Assembly (NCBI RefSeq): GCF_000772105.1
Contig: NZ_CP009354.1
Span: 2,852,001-2,916,000, forward strand
Length of the DNA: 64,000 nucleotides
Source: Vibrio tubiashii ATCC 19109
GTDB taxonomy: Bacteria > Pseudomonadota > Gammaproteobacteria > Enterobacterales > Vibrionaceae
Direction of reading: 5' to 3'
Part shown: positions 48,989 through 58,021 of the stretch, one piece after another
Numbering within the stretch: the first letter of the stretch is position 1
How the letters are laid out: each line of letters starts with the position of its first letter
Position numbers and translations under genes: made by a program
Notes under the pieces: generated by a model
The model's input: only the letters and a program-made list of their open reading frames with translations
Databases searched by the model: none
Told to the model about the DNA's origin: nothing

Positions 48989-49525
48989 TTAGAATGGGAT
49001 GTCGTCATCAAAATCCATTGGCGGCTCATTGTACTGAGGCTGAGCTTGTTGTGGTTGTGACTGCGGCTGTTGAGCTGGTTGATGCTGCATTGCAGGCTGC
49101 TGAGGTTGTCCCCATCCACCTTGTTGAGGTTGCTGCTGTTGGCCCATACCTTGACCTGGAGCTCCGCCTTGAGCACGGCTACCAAGCATTTGCATTACGC
49201 CGTTAAAGCCTTGAACGACAACTTCTGTTGTGTAGCGATCTTGACCACTTTGATCTTGCCACTTACGAGTTTGAAGTTGGCCTTCAACGTAAACTTGAGA
49301 GCCCTTACGTAGATATTCACCAGCAACTTCAGCTAACTTGCCGAATAGTGCAACACGGTGCCATTCCGTTTTTTCACGCTGTTCGCCAGTGGCTTTATCA
49401 CGCCACGATTCAGACGTCGCGATAGTAATATTGGCTACAGCACCGCCACTTGGCATGTAACGTACTTCTGGGTCAGAGCCCAGATTACCGACTAAAATAA
49501 CTTTGTTAACTCCACGGCTAGCCAT
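48989..49525 (-). CDS. ssb: Single-stranded DNA-binding protein
   Basis: 178 residues. OB-fold (about 1-112, beginning [24 protein letters not shown]), a Gln/Gly/Pro-rich linker, and the acidic tip MDFDDDIPF that recruits repair and replication partners. Standard length for vibrios. Divergent from qstR; uvrA is not adjacent, unlike in E. coli. Confidence 0.97.
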   Translation of the reverse strand: MASRGVNKVILVGNLGSDPEVRYMPSGGAVANITIATSESWRDKATGEQREKTEWHRVALFGKLAEVAGEYLRKGSQVYVEGQLQTRKWQDQSGQDRYTTEVVVQGFNGVMQMLGSRAQGGAPGQGMGQQQQPQQGGWGQPQQPAMQHQPAQQPQSQPQQAQPQYNEPPMDFDDDIPF

Positions 49526-49808
49526 GTTTCGCTCCGTCTAACTTTGGTATTGATTAAGAAATAGCGCAATAGGATAACACGCTTTGCGCTCGGTACAAAT
49601 CTCTGTCGCTACAATGTCTAGAATCGAGATCTTGCTATATCCTGCGCGACGTAATTTTAGAGAAAACTCAAAACTTATCGAGATTGAGAAATTAGTTAAT
49701 TACCGAATGATATGAAATAAAACGCAAAGCTTGCACCTCAACTCGCACATAATTCTCCTTTAAGTCACTCTAAATAAAAACATAATCAATGTCAGTAACG
49801 AGGGACTT

Positions 49809-50459
49809 ATGGCTAAAAACATCTATGCACGAACTATTTACTTTCTCACAGAAAACAAGTCTGTAAATCCAATCATTGAACGTTTAGAGAGACAAATGGA
49901 GATCGCTATCCCGACAATGGCACCCGATGATTTGTTACTCGCCCTACAGCAGTATAAGCATCGCATCTTGATCATTGATTACCAAGAATATACCCAACTT
50001 AAAAACGTGATTAGTGAACTCCCTTTGGCAGACAAATCATTTGAAACCATCATTTTTAATGTCTCTCATCGTTTGACCACAGACGAGCTATTGGCATTTG
50101 GTCATTTGAAAGCTGTCTTCTACCAAGATATAGACATAGAGCAGCTCGTCAAAGGATATGAAGGGGTTATCAATGGTGAAACTTGGTTGCCAAGAAAAGT
50201 CACGGCACAGTTACTGTTCCACTACCGTAATGTTGTTGACACCCATACCACGCCCGCAACCGTCGACTTAACCACTAGAGAAATGCAAATTTTGCGCTGT
50301 TTAATGTCTGGGGCTTCCAACACTCAAATCGCAGACGATATGTTTATCAGTGAGTTCACCGTTAAATCTCACTTGCAGAAGGTTTTTAAGAAACTAAGCG
50401 TCAAGAATCGTGTCCAGGCTGCCGCTTGGGCCAAACAACATATGCGGCCAATGTCTTAA
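49809..50459 (+). CDS. qstR: QstR-like LuxR-family regulator
   Basis: 216 residues. N-terminal receiver-like domain without the phospho-Asp pocket, C-terminal LuxR/FixJ helix-turn-helix (LTTREMQILRCLMSGASNTQ through VKSHLQKVFKKL). Belongs to the CsgD/VpsT/QstR type. In V. cholerae qstR lies between ssb and galU and controls competence and type VI secretion genes under HapR and TfoX; the same neighbours here support the name. The inter-domain motif reads W126-L-P-R, like the VpsT c-di-GMP motif W-(F/L/M)-(T/S)-R but with Pro. GAGGGAC precedes the ATG. Confidence 0.8.
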   Translation: MAKNIYARTIYFLTENKSVNPIIERLERQMEIAIPTMAPDDLLLALQQYKHRILIIDYQEYTQLKNVISELPLADKSFETIIFNVSHRLTTDELLAFGHLKAVFYQDIDIEQLVKGYEGVINGETWLPRKVTAQLLFHYRNVVDTHTTPATVDLTTREMQILRCLMSGASNTQIADDMFISEFTVKSHLQKVFKKLSVKNRVQAAAWAKQHMRPMS

Positions 50460-50577
50460 TTCTAAAACCAGGTTATATTTGGTTGTTTTTCTAGATACTC
50501 GTTCATCAACAATTCACCTCCCATGTGGTATTGTTGCGCCAACTAAAGAATAAGTATCTATAGCAAAGGGTTGAATC

Positions 50578-51453
50578 ATGATTAAAAAATGCCTGTTTCC
50601 GGCAGCGGGTTACGGTACACGTTTCCTACCAGCCACCAAATCAATGCCAAAAGAGATGATGCCGGTAGTCAACAAACCGCTTATTGAATATGGCGTCGAG
50701 GAAGCTATCCAAGCAGGCATGAATGGGATGTGTATTGTGACGGGCCGTGGCAAGCACTCAATCATGGATCACTTCGACAAGAACTATGAACTTGAGCACC
50801 AGATCAGCGGTACCAACAAAGAAGAACTGCTAGTCGATATTCGCGATATTATCGAGAGTGCTAACTTCACCTACATTCGTCAGCGCGAGATGAAAGGCTT
50901 AGGCCATGCAATTTTGACCGGCAAAGAGCTAGTCGGCGATGAGCCTTTTGCTGTCGTACTTGCAGACGACTTGTGCGTCAACGAACAAGAAGGGGTCTTG
51001 GCGCAAATGGTAGCACTGTTCAAGCAGTTCCGTTGTTCCATTGTCGCAGTGCAAGAAGTACCAGAAAATGAGACCCATAAATACGGCGTCATCTCAGGTG
51101 AAATGATCAAAGACGACATCTTCCGCGTCGATGACATGGTTGAAAAGCCAGAACCAGGCACAGCACCAAGCAACTTAGCCATCATTGGCCGCTATATCCT
51201 TACTCCAGATATTTTTGAACTGATCGAAAACACTGAACCGGGTAAAGGTGGTGAGATTCAAATTACAGATGCGTTGCTTAAACAAGCGAAAGCAGGCTGC
51301 GTATTGGCATACAAATTCAAAGGAAAACGCTTTGACTGTGGTAGCGTCGAGGGTTATATCGAAGCGACGAACTACTGTTTCGAAAACATGTATTTAAAAG
51401 ACGCGCATAAATCTGAGTTAGGTAAACAAAAGACAACCAAAGAAAACGCTTAG
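50578..51453 (+). CDS. galU: UTP-glucose-1-phosphate uridylyltransferase
   Basis: 291 residues. Makes UDP-glucose for polysaccharides. Nucleotide-binding start AAGYGTRFLPATKSMPKEMMP, later GLGHAIL, VVLADDLC and EKPEPG blocks. Followed by its own terminator. Confidence 0.97.
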   Translation: MIKKCLFPAAGYGTRFLPATKSMPKEMMPVVNKPLIEYGVEEAIQAGMNGMCIVTGRGKHSIMDHFDKNYELEHQISGTNKEELLVDIRDIIESANFTYIRQREMKGLGHAILTGKELVGDEPFAVVLADDLCVNEQEGVLAQMVALFKQFRCSIVAVQEVPENETHKYGVISGEMIKDDIFRVDDMVEKPEPGTAPSNLAIIGRYILTPDIFELIENTEPGKGGEIQITDALLKQAKAGCVLAYKFKGKRFDCGSVEGYIEATNYCFENMYLKDAHKSELGKQKTTKENA

Positions 51454-51479
51454 TCCACTCAGACATTGCAATCACTTCT

Positions 51480-51504
51480 AAAGGCAGCCTAATCGCTGCC
51501 TTTT
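51480..51504 (+). terminator. Terminator of galU
   Basis: Stem AAAGGCAGC / GCTGCCTTT with a six-base loop, then TTTTCC. Confidence 0.85.
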
Positions 51505-51508
51505 CCTT

Positions 51509-51528
51509 TACTGTTTTTTTATCCAGTA
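51509..51528. promoter_or_regulatory. LexA (SOS) box upstream of uvrA
   Basis: TACTG-T...-CAGTA palindrome: CTGT-N8-CCAG flanked by TA and TA. It matches the LexA consensus (CTGT-N8-ACAG) with one mismatch in the second half-site, 66 bases before the uvrA ATG. Confidence 0.75.
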
Positions 51529-51593
51529 TTTCTTTGCACAATTCTCACACTATGTAATACTTAGCCAACTTGTTGTTACCTAGAGTGTTGAGA

Positions 51594-54416
51594 ATGGATC
51601 AGATAGAAGTCCGCGGTGCCCGCACCCATAACCTGAAAAATATTAACGTAACCATACCTCGTGATAAGTTGATCGTGATTACAGGTCTATCTGGTTCAGG
51701 TAAGTCATCACTCGCTTTTGATACCTTGTATGCTGAAGGGCAACGTCGCTACGTCGAATCGTTATCCGCTTATGCTCGCCAGTTCCTCTCTTTAATGGAA
51801 AAACCTGATGTTGACCATATTGAAGGCCTGTCTCCAGCGATCTCAATAGAGCAGAAATCAACCTCGCATAACCCACGCTCAACCGTTGGTACCATTACTG
51901 AAGTCTACGACTATCTAAGACTACTCTATGCTCGTGTTGGTGAGCCACGCTGTCCTGACCACAAAGTTCCACTAGCTGCCCAAACCGTTTCTCAGATGGT
52001 GGATAAAGTACTTGAGCTGCCAGAAGGTGCCAAGATGATGCTACTGGCTCCCATCGTTAAGGAGCGTAAAGGTGAGCACGTCAAAACACTAGAAAATCTT
52101 GCAGCTCAAGGTTTTATTCGTGCGCGAATTGATGGTGAAACCTGTGATCTTTCCGATCCACCGACGCTAGAACTGCATAAAAAGCACACCATTGAAGTGG
52201 TTGTCGACCGCTTTAAGGTGCGCGGTGATCTTCAACAGCGTCTTGCCGAATCGTTTGAAACCGCACTGGAGCTGTCTGGCGGTATTGCTGTTGTTGCTGC
52301 TATGGACGGTGACGGAGAAGAAATCGTCTTCTCTGCAAACTTCGCTTGTCCACACTGTGGCTATAGCATGCAAGAGCTAGAACCTCGCCTATTTTCCTTC
52401 AATAACCCTGCTGGTGCTTGCCACACTTGTGATGGACTTGGTGTTCAGCAGTACTTTGATCCTGCGCGAGTGATCGTCGACGATTCATTGAGCCTAGCAG
52501 AAGGAGCAATCCGAGGCTGGGACCAGAAAAACTATTACTACTTCCAGATGCTCTCTTCTCTGGCAGAGCACTACGATTTCGACCTTAAGGCGCCATTTAA
52601 CTCACTGCCAAAGAAAATTCGTGATGTCATTCTGACTGGCTCTGGACGTACTGAAGTTGAGTTTAAATACATCAATGACCGTGGTGACATTCGGGTTAAA
52701 CGTCACCCATTTGAAGGGATATTGAATACCCTCGAACGCCGCTATCGTGATACTGAATCCAATGCAGTGCGTGAAGATTTGGCTAAATATATCTCGACCA
52801 AAACCTGTTCTAGCTGTGATGGTAGTCGCCTGCGTCTAGAAGCACGTAATGTGTTTATTGGTGATACTACACTGCCCGAGATTGTTGAGCTAAGCATTGC
52901 TGACGCATTAGGCTTCTTTGCTTCTTTGCAACTTGAAGGACAACGCGCTCAGATCGCCGAAAAAGTAATGAAGGAGATCAATGATCGCCTGCAGTTTCTG
53001 GTTAACGTCGGCTTGAACTACCTAAATCTATCTCGCAGTGCAGAGACCTTATCTGGTGGTGAAGCTCAACGTATTCGTCTTGCGAGCCAGATAGGTGCAG
53101 GGCTGGTTGGTGTGATGTACGTTCTCGATGAGCCTTCAATCGGCCTACATCAGCGAGATAACGAACGCCTACTTAAAACTCTGACTCACCTACGTGACCT
53201 AGGCAATACAGTGTTAGTAGTTGAGCATGATGAAGATGCCATTCGCATTGCTGATCACGTGATTGATATTGGCCCTGGCGCTGGCGTCCACGGTGGTAAC
53301 GTGGTTGCAGAAGGGACAATGGAGGAGATTATTGCCAACCCGAATTCAGTAACCGGACAGTATCTCAGCGGCAAAAAAGAAATCTCTATCCCAAGTAATC
53401 GTACGCCTAAAGACAGCAAGAAGGTTGTCGAGCTGATTGGCGCTTCAGGCAATAACTTAAAAGATGTCACTTTAGAGATTCCAGTCGGTCTATTTAGCTG
53501 TATTACCGGTGTGTCTGGTTCAGGTAAATCAACCCTTATCAACGACACTTTCTTTAAGATTGCCCATACTCAGCTAAACGGTGCAACGACCGCTATGCCT
53601 GCGCCATATAAGAAGATTAAAGGGTTGGAGCATTTTGATAAAGTAATCGATATCGACCAGAGCCCGATTGGTCGTACACCTCGTTCAAACCCAGCTACCT
53701 ACACAGGTATTTTTACCCCAATTCGTGAATTATTTGCCGGAACTCAAGAGTCACGTTCTCGTGGCTATAAGCCGGGTCGCTTTAGTTTCAATGTACGCGG
53801 TGGTCGTTGTGAGGCTTGCCAAGGCGACGGGGTGATTAAAGTCGAAATGCACTTCCTGCCAGATGTTTATGTGCCATGTGATGTATGTAAGGGCAAGCGT
53901 TACAATCGCGAAACCTTAGAAGTTCGCTACAAAGGCAAGACAATCGATGAAGTGCTGGAAATGACTGTCGAAGATGCACGCGAGTTCTTTGACCCAGTTC
54001 CCGTGATTGCTCGCAAGTTACAAACCTTAATGGATGTGGGTCTATCCTACATTCGCTTAGGCCAGGCCGCGACGACCCTATCCGGTGGTGAAGCGCAGCG
54101 TGTCAAGTTAGCTCGTGAACTGTCTAAACGAGATACAGGTAAAACCCTATACATTTTGGATGAGCCAACAACAGGCTTACACTTCCACGATATTCAGCAA
54201 TTACTCACGGTGCTGCATCGCCTGCGTGACCATGGCAACACCGTAGTCGTGATTGAACACAACCTTGATGTGATCAAAACCGCGGACTGGATTGTGGATT
54301 TAGGACCAGAAGGTGGTCAAGGAGGTGGTGAAATCATCGCTCAAGGCACGCCAGAAGATGTGTCTCTCATCGAAAGCTCTCATACTGCCCGATTCCTCAA
54401 GCCTATGTTAAAATAG
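51594..54416 (+). CDS. uvrA: UvrA, excinuclease ABC subunit A
   Basis: 940 residues, the E. coli length. Dimeric ABC-type ATPase that recognises bulky DNA lesions and loads UvrB. Two ATPase cassettes: Walker [10 protein letters not shown] and GVSGSGKST, two LSGGEAQR signatures, and zinc fingers CPHC...CHTC and CEAC...CDVC. Start chosen at [11 protein letters not shown]; the frame extends 8 codons upstream. A LexA box upstream predicts SOS control. Confidence 0.98.
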   Translation: MDQIEVRGARTHNLKNINVTIPRDKLIVITGLSGSGKSSLAFDTLYAEGQRRYVESLSAYARQFLSLMEKPDVDHIEGLSPAISIEQKSTSHNPRSTVGTITEVYDYLRLLYARVGEPRCPDHKVPLAAQTVSQMVDKVLELPEGAKMMLLAPIVKERKGEHVKTLENLAAQGFIRARIDGETCDLSDPPTLELHKKHTIEVVVDRFKVRGDLQQRLAESFETALELSGGIAVVAAMDGDGEEIVFSANFACPHCGYSMQELEPRLFSFNNPAGACHTCDGLGVQQYFDPARVIVDDSLSLAEGAIRGWDQKNYYYFQMLSSLAEHYDFDLKAPFNSLPKKIRDVILTGSGRTEVEFKYINDRGDIRVKRHPFEGILNTLERRYRDTESNAVREDLAKYISTKTCSSCDGSRLRLEARNVFIGDTTLPEIVELSIADALGFFASLQLEGQRAQIAEKVMKEINDRLQFLVNVGLNYLNLSRSAETLSGGEAQRIRLASQIGAGLVGVMYVLDEPSIGLHQRDNERLLKTLTHLRDLGNTVLVVEHDEDAIRIADHVIDIGPGAGVHGGNVVAEGTMEEIIANPNSVTGQYLSGKKEISIPSNRTPKDSKKVVELIGASGNNLKDVTLEIPVGLFSCITGVSGSGKSTLINDTFFKIAHTQLNGATTAMPAPYKKIKGLEHFDKVIDIDQSPIGRTPRSNPATYTGIFTPIRELFAGTQESRSRGYKPGRFSFNVRGGRCEACQGDGVIKVEMHFLPDVYVPCDVCKGKRYNRETLEVRYKGKTIDEVLEMTVEDAREFFDPVPVIARKLQTLMDVGLSYIRLGQAATTLSGGEAQRVKLARELSKRDTGKTLYILDEPTTGLHFHDIQQLLTVLHRLRDHGNTVVVIEHNLDVIKTADWIVDLGPEGGQGGGEIIAQGTPEDVSLIESSHTARFLKPMLK

Positions 54417-54434
54417 CAATTAATAGTAAAATTC

Positions 54435-54511
54435 ACAGACCAGTGTAATACCAATCGGGATAAGTAGATGTCCAGATAACTATTCTGATTGGTATCCGAT
54501 CGCTGGTCTGT
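54435..54511. repeat. Nested inverted repeat upstream of pglL
   Basis: Outer stem ACAGACCAG / CTGGTCTGT (54435-54443 with 54503-54511) and inner stem ATACCAATC / GATTGGTAT (54448-54456 with 54487-54495). The ATACCAATC...GATTGGTAT pair resembles a hairpin repeat I know to be common in vibrios. It probably ends uvrA and places structure just upstream of pglL. Confidence 0.7.
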
Positions 54512-54532
54512 TTGTTTGAGGTATCAAGATTT

Positions 54533-56308
54533 ATGGCGACCACACATGTAGCAGGGACAGAGCTTGAATTAAAGGCGCCAAAGATCCCTTTAACCAGACC
54601 TTTCTTAGTCACTATCGGGATACTCTTCCTGTTAGCGATGCACTTTTTTATGCCCAATCCGGGTGGCGCAGGCCTCGCATTAGCCTTTAACCCCACAACT
54701 TGGCTTGTGGTGAGTTTCTCTATTGCGATAGGTTTATATCAACTCGGTAGCTACGGCAGCTTAAGATACAACAAGCTCACAATAGGTTTGTTTGTGTGCT
54801 GTATAATGCTCACCCTACCCGTGCTCTATTCAGGTTCGAATCTTGAGCTATCGTTAGGAAAACTCACTGGTCTTTGGACAGGTTATATTCTGTTTGTTGT
54901 CTTACAGCAATTTCGCTTCAGCAACAAACAAAAGCAGCGTCTACTCTGGTTTATCACCATTGCGGTCTTTATCGAAGCTATGTTCGGCTGGGTACAGTAT
55001 TTGACCTTAGAGCCGGGCAATTTCTTTGGCTACAACACCGACTCAAACCGCCCTTACGGCATCTTTCAGCAACCCAATGTGATGGCAAGTTTTCTAGCCA
55101 CAGGATTAGCGCTATCTGGCTATTTACTCACCCGTCATCCGACTAAGTACCAACGTAAAGTCAGTGAAGTGGCATTGTTGTATTTGATGCCCGTTGCGAC
55201 TGTACCACTGTTGGTTGTATTGGCTTCGCGCACAGGTTGGTTGGCCGCAGTTCTTTCTATTGCCCTCTTGATTCCGTACGTATTTAGATTTGCAACCAAA
55301 AAACGCTTTGTCGGTTGGATAGTGGCCATAATTGTGGGAACTGGGCTAGGCTTTTCAACCCCATTAATGACCGGGCAAGATGACTCTTTAGTGGAACAGA
55401 AGAGCAATCTAGAGAGCCCGAGAAGATATACTTTTCCTCAAGCACTCGACATGCTGATCGAAAAGCCGTTTACCGGCTATGGTTATGGTCGATTTGAGCC
55501 AGAGTATATGGTGTACACGGCGAGACAACACCAGCTAAATCCGAGTTATAAACCTGGTTTAGCGGCAATGGACCATCCACATAACGAATTGCTCTACTGG
55601 GGAGTTGAAGGTGGCTTACTGCCCCTGCTCGCCATCATACTCGCGGCGCTTTTTGTTCTTGCTAGGCTTTATCAAGCGAAGAAAGGCACACGCTTGGCAA
55701 TGTTTGCCTTGTTTGTTCCCATCGTTCTGCACAGTCAGCTTGAGTATCCGTTTTATCATTCAGCGATTCACTGGATAACCTTTGTCATTCTGCTCTACTG
55801 GGTTGATCAAAGGGCGAGCAGTTATCGCCAAGCACCATTTAGTATTATCTCCAAGACGGCGCTACGGGTGTCTAGTTTAGTCATACCAATAGTGACAAGC
55901 TTTTATATGCTGACCACTTTACATACCAATTATGTGCTTACCCAGTTTGAGCGCTCACAGCCCAAAGATCCTGACATACTCAACCAAGTCACCAATCCAG
56001 TGGTTTGGAAAGATAGATACGATTGGGATATCTATAGCACCTATCTCAATATTGGCTTATACAAGCAAGATCCCCAGTTTATCCAGCCATACATAGATTG
56101 GTCACTGAAGATTATTAAAGATAAACCTCGTCCTGCTTTCTATAACAATTTGATCTTGGCCTATCAAGGGCTGGGAGACAGTGTTAAAGCGGAGCAAATT
56201 CGCAGCGAAGCGCAGTTCCTATTCCCTGAGCAGGATTTCTCCGAGGTGCAGTACATCCCACCGAATATCGATGCCTTAAAGGCGGACAGTGAAAAAGAGA
56301 CTAACTAG
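54533..56308 (+). CDS. PglL-type O-oligosaccharyltransferase
   Basis: 591 residues, about 12 membrane helices, with a Wzy_C/PglL core: the large periplasmic loop carries DHPHNELLYWGVEGG, the signature of O-antigen ligase/PglL enzymes, and a soluble C-terminal tail (about 440-591) resembles PglL_A plus a TPR-like end. PglL moves a lipid-linked glycan to Ser/Thr of periplasmic proteins, often pilins; V. cholerae has a characterised PglL homologue beside uvrA. Start chosen at MATTHVAG; GAGG lies upstream. WaaL or Wzy function is the alternative. Confidence 0.82.
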   Translation: MATTHVAGTELELKAPKIPLTRPFLVTIGILFLLAMHFFMPNPGGAGLALAFNPTTWLVVSFSIAIGLYQLGSYGSLRYNKLTIGLFVCCIMLTLPVLYSGSNLELSLGKLTGLWTGYILFVVLQQFRFSNKQKQRLLWFITIAVFIEAMFGWVQYLTLEPGNFFGYNTDSNRPYGIFQQPNVMASFLATGLALSGYLLTRHPTKYQRKVSEVALLYLMPVATVPLLVVLASRTGWLAAVLSIALLIPYVFRFATKKRFVGWIVAIIVGTGLGFSTPLMTGQDDSLVEQKSNLESPRRYTFPQALDMLIEKPFTGYGYGRFEPEYMVYTARQHQLNPSYKPGLAAMDHPHNELLYWGVEGGLLPLLAIILAALFVLARLYQAKKGTRLAMFALFVPIVLHSQLEYPFYHSAIHWITFVILLYWVDQRASSYRQAPFSIISKTALRVSSLVIPIVTSFYMLTTLHTNYVLTQFERSQPKDPDILNQVTNPVVWKDRYDWDIYSTYLNIGLYKQDPQFIQPYIDWSLKIIKDKPRPAFYNNLILAYQGLGDSVKAEQIRSEAQFLFPEQDFSEVQYIPPNIDALKADSEKETN

Positions 56309-56321
56309 AGTCTATAGATAT

Positions 56322-56350
56322 AATTAAGGCGACCATCAGGTCGCCTTATT
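56322..56350. terminator. Bidirectional terminator, pglL / aminotransferase
   Basis: Stem AAGGCGACC / GGTCGCCTT with loop ATCA, extended by AATT/AATT-like AT pairs; lies between convergent genes. Confidence 0.75.
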
Positions 56351-56372
56351 AATTGATATGTTATTGAGACTG

Positions 56373-57494
56373 CTATTGCGTCAATGCCTCTTCGAGTGCT
56401 CGTAAGCATAAGGCAACATTTTCAGCGCGAGCACCGTAACCCATCAAGCCAATACGCCACGCTTTACCGGCTAAAGCGCCTAAACCAGCACCAATTTCTA
56501 GATTGTAAGTCTCTAGTAGGTGAGTTCTCACTTTCGCTTCATCAATACCTTGCGGAACATAAATGGCGTTGAGCTGAGGTAAACGAGAGCCCTGCTCGAC
56601 AACGAACTCAAAGCCTAGCTTCTCCAAGCCTTGTTTGAGTTTCTCATGCATGTCTCGATGTCGCTGCCACGCATTTTCTAGCCCTTCATTTTTTAGAATC
56701 AACAGAGACTCATGCAGAGCATATAAGCTGTTGACGGGTGCAGTGTGGTGATAACTACGCTTTCCTTCACCGCTCCAATAGCCAAGTACTAAACTCTGAT
56801 CTAGGAACCAACTTTGCACTGGTGTGGTACGTGCTTGAATTTTCTCTATCGCAGCCGGAGAAAAGGTCACCGGAGAAAGACCCGGAACACAAGAAAGACA
56901 CTTCTGACTGCCTGAATAAACCGCATCTAGTTGCCATTCATCGACCTTAAGCGGTACCCCACCAAGTGAAGTCACCGCATCCACAATGGATAGTAGGCCA
57001 TATTGCTTCGCCAACTTACCCAAAGCCTCTGCATCACTGCACGCACCCGTCGAGGTTTCAGCATGAACAAAAGCTAGGATTTTTGCATCAGGGTTATCTT
57101 TTAACGCTTGCTCGACTTTATCGACAGAGACGGGAGCGCCCCACTCATCATCGACAACTTCGGCAATGCCGCCTGCACGTACAACATTTTCACGCATACG
57201 CTCGCCAAACACGCCATTGCGACAAACGATCACCTTTTCACCCGGTTCAATCAGGTTAACGAAACAAGTCTCCATCCCTGCACTCCCTGGCGCAGAAACG
57301 GCAATGGTAAACTCATTATCAGTTTGGAAAGCGTACTTGAGCAGCGATTTAAGCTCATCCATCATGCCAACAAATAACGGGTCTAAGTGACCAACCGTCG
57401 GGCGACTCAAAGCTTGCAACACTTGAGGAGATATATCTGAAGGCCCAGGTCCCATAAGAATACGGTGAGGGGGGATAAAACTTTGAATCGTCAT
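56373..57494 (-). CDS. Class V PLP-dependent aminotransferase (alanine-glyoxylate / serine-pyruvate type)
   Basis: 373 residues. Fold-type I PLP enzyme. GPGPSDISPQVLQAL at the N-terminus, HAETSTGACSD, VDAVTSLGG and the PLP lysine K198 in YSGSQKCLSC identify the AGXT/PucG-like group. Whether it uses alanine-glyoxylate, serine-pyruvate, or ureidoglycine-type substrates is not decidable. Divergent from lysC and convergent with pglL. GGAGC precedes the ATG. Confidence 0.88.
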   Translation of the reverse strand: MTIQSFIPPHRILMGPGPSDISPQVLQALSRPTVGHLDPLFVGMMDELKSLLKYAFQTDNEFTIAVSAPGSAGMETCFVNLIEPGEKVIVCRNGVFGERMRENVVRAGGIAEVVDDEWGAPVSVDKVEQALKDNPDAKILAFVHAETSTGACSDAEALGKLAKQYGLLSIVDAVTSLGGVPLKVDEWQLDAVYSGSQKCLSCVPGLSPVTFSPAAIEKIQARTTPVQSWFLDQSLVLGYWSGEGKRSYHHTAPVNSLYALHESLLILKNEGLENAWQRHRDMHEKLKQGLEKLGFEFVVEQGSRLPQLNAIYVPQGIDEAKVRTHLLETYNLEIGAGLGALAGKAWRIGLMGYGARAENVALCLRALEEALTQ

Positions 57495-57730
57495 TGGCAG
57501 CTCCTTTTTAATATCACTATAATTTTTGTTCTATCTTTACTTCCTTAAACCCACCTTAATTCAATTCTTTGTTGGCAGCAATTAGCCCAAAGTATTGAGG
57601 TCAAACCAGTGTCACAAGTTTGTTAATTATAAAAAGGCATAAAGTTACAAATTCTCATTGACATAGTTCACAGAAAAACGTTCAATGCGGATATGTGGCG
57701 AATATTTATGCCACATAGCAAATTATTTTG

Positions 57731-57898
57731 CAGAAGAGGAGCACTGCCCAGGTAGACGTGTTGTGGAGCCACAAATCCGATACAACACATTGAGGGGGAG
57801 TAGTGCCGAGGTAGATCCGAAGTGTCGGTTTGGATCTGTCGGTTGCTAGGGTTGAATCCCTACAACTGTCATCAGCCCAGTCTGATGATGAGCTTCTG
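57731..57898 (+). ncRNA. Lysine riboswitch (L box) aptamer of lysC
   Basis: Closing stem P1 from CAGAAG (57731-57736) with CTTCTG (57893-57898). Inside are the L-box hallmarks: AGAGGAGCAC near the 5' end, AGTAGTGCCGAGGTAGATCC in the middle, and the TGTCGGTT...GGGTTGAATCCC...ACTGTCATC helices at the 3' side. Placement before lysC, the aspartokinase gene, is the standard one. Predicts shut-off of lysC by lysine. Confidence 0.88.
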
Positions 57899-57970
57899 AG
57901 GAAAGTCATACATATAAAAGACCCCCCTCTCTTTCGCTCAACTCTCTTCATCAAAGCAAAACACTGGATG

Positions 57971-57999
57971 TTGGTATAGCTACCAAAAGTTTTTATTTT
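57971..57999 (+). terminator. Candidate intrinsic terminator of the lysine riboswitch
   Basis: Short stem TTGGTA / TACCAA (57971-57976 with 57981-57986), loop TAGC, then AAG and TTTTTATTTT. Weak stem but good T run; it would act as the expression platform if a competing antiterminator with the P1 strand or linker exists. Confidence 0.5.
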
Positions 58000-58021
58000 A
58001 GGAAGTCGTGGGAGAAATGCT

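Larger units (their letters stand above)
57495..58021. other. Aminotransferase / lysC intergenic region with lysine riboswitch
   Basis: 527 bases. The first 230 or so hold promoters for the aminotransferase and lysC that I cannot pin down. The remainder is the lysC leader: riboswitch aptamer (57731-57898), pyrimidine-rich linker (about 57915-57950), and a hairpin with T run before the lysC ribosome site. Confidence 0.7.
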
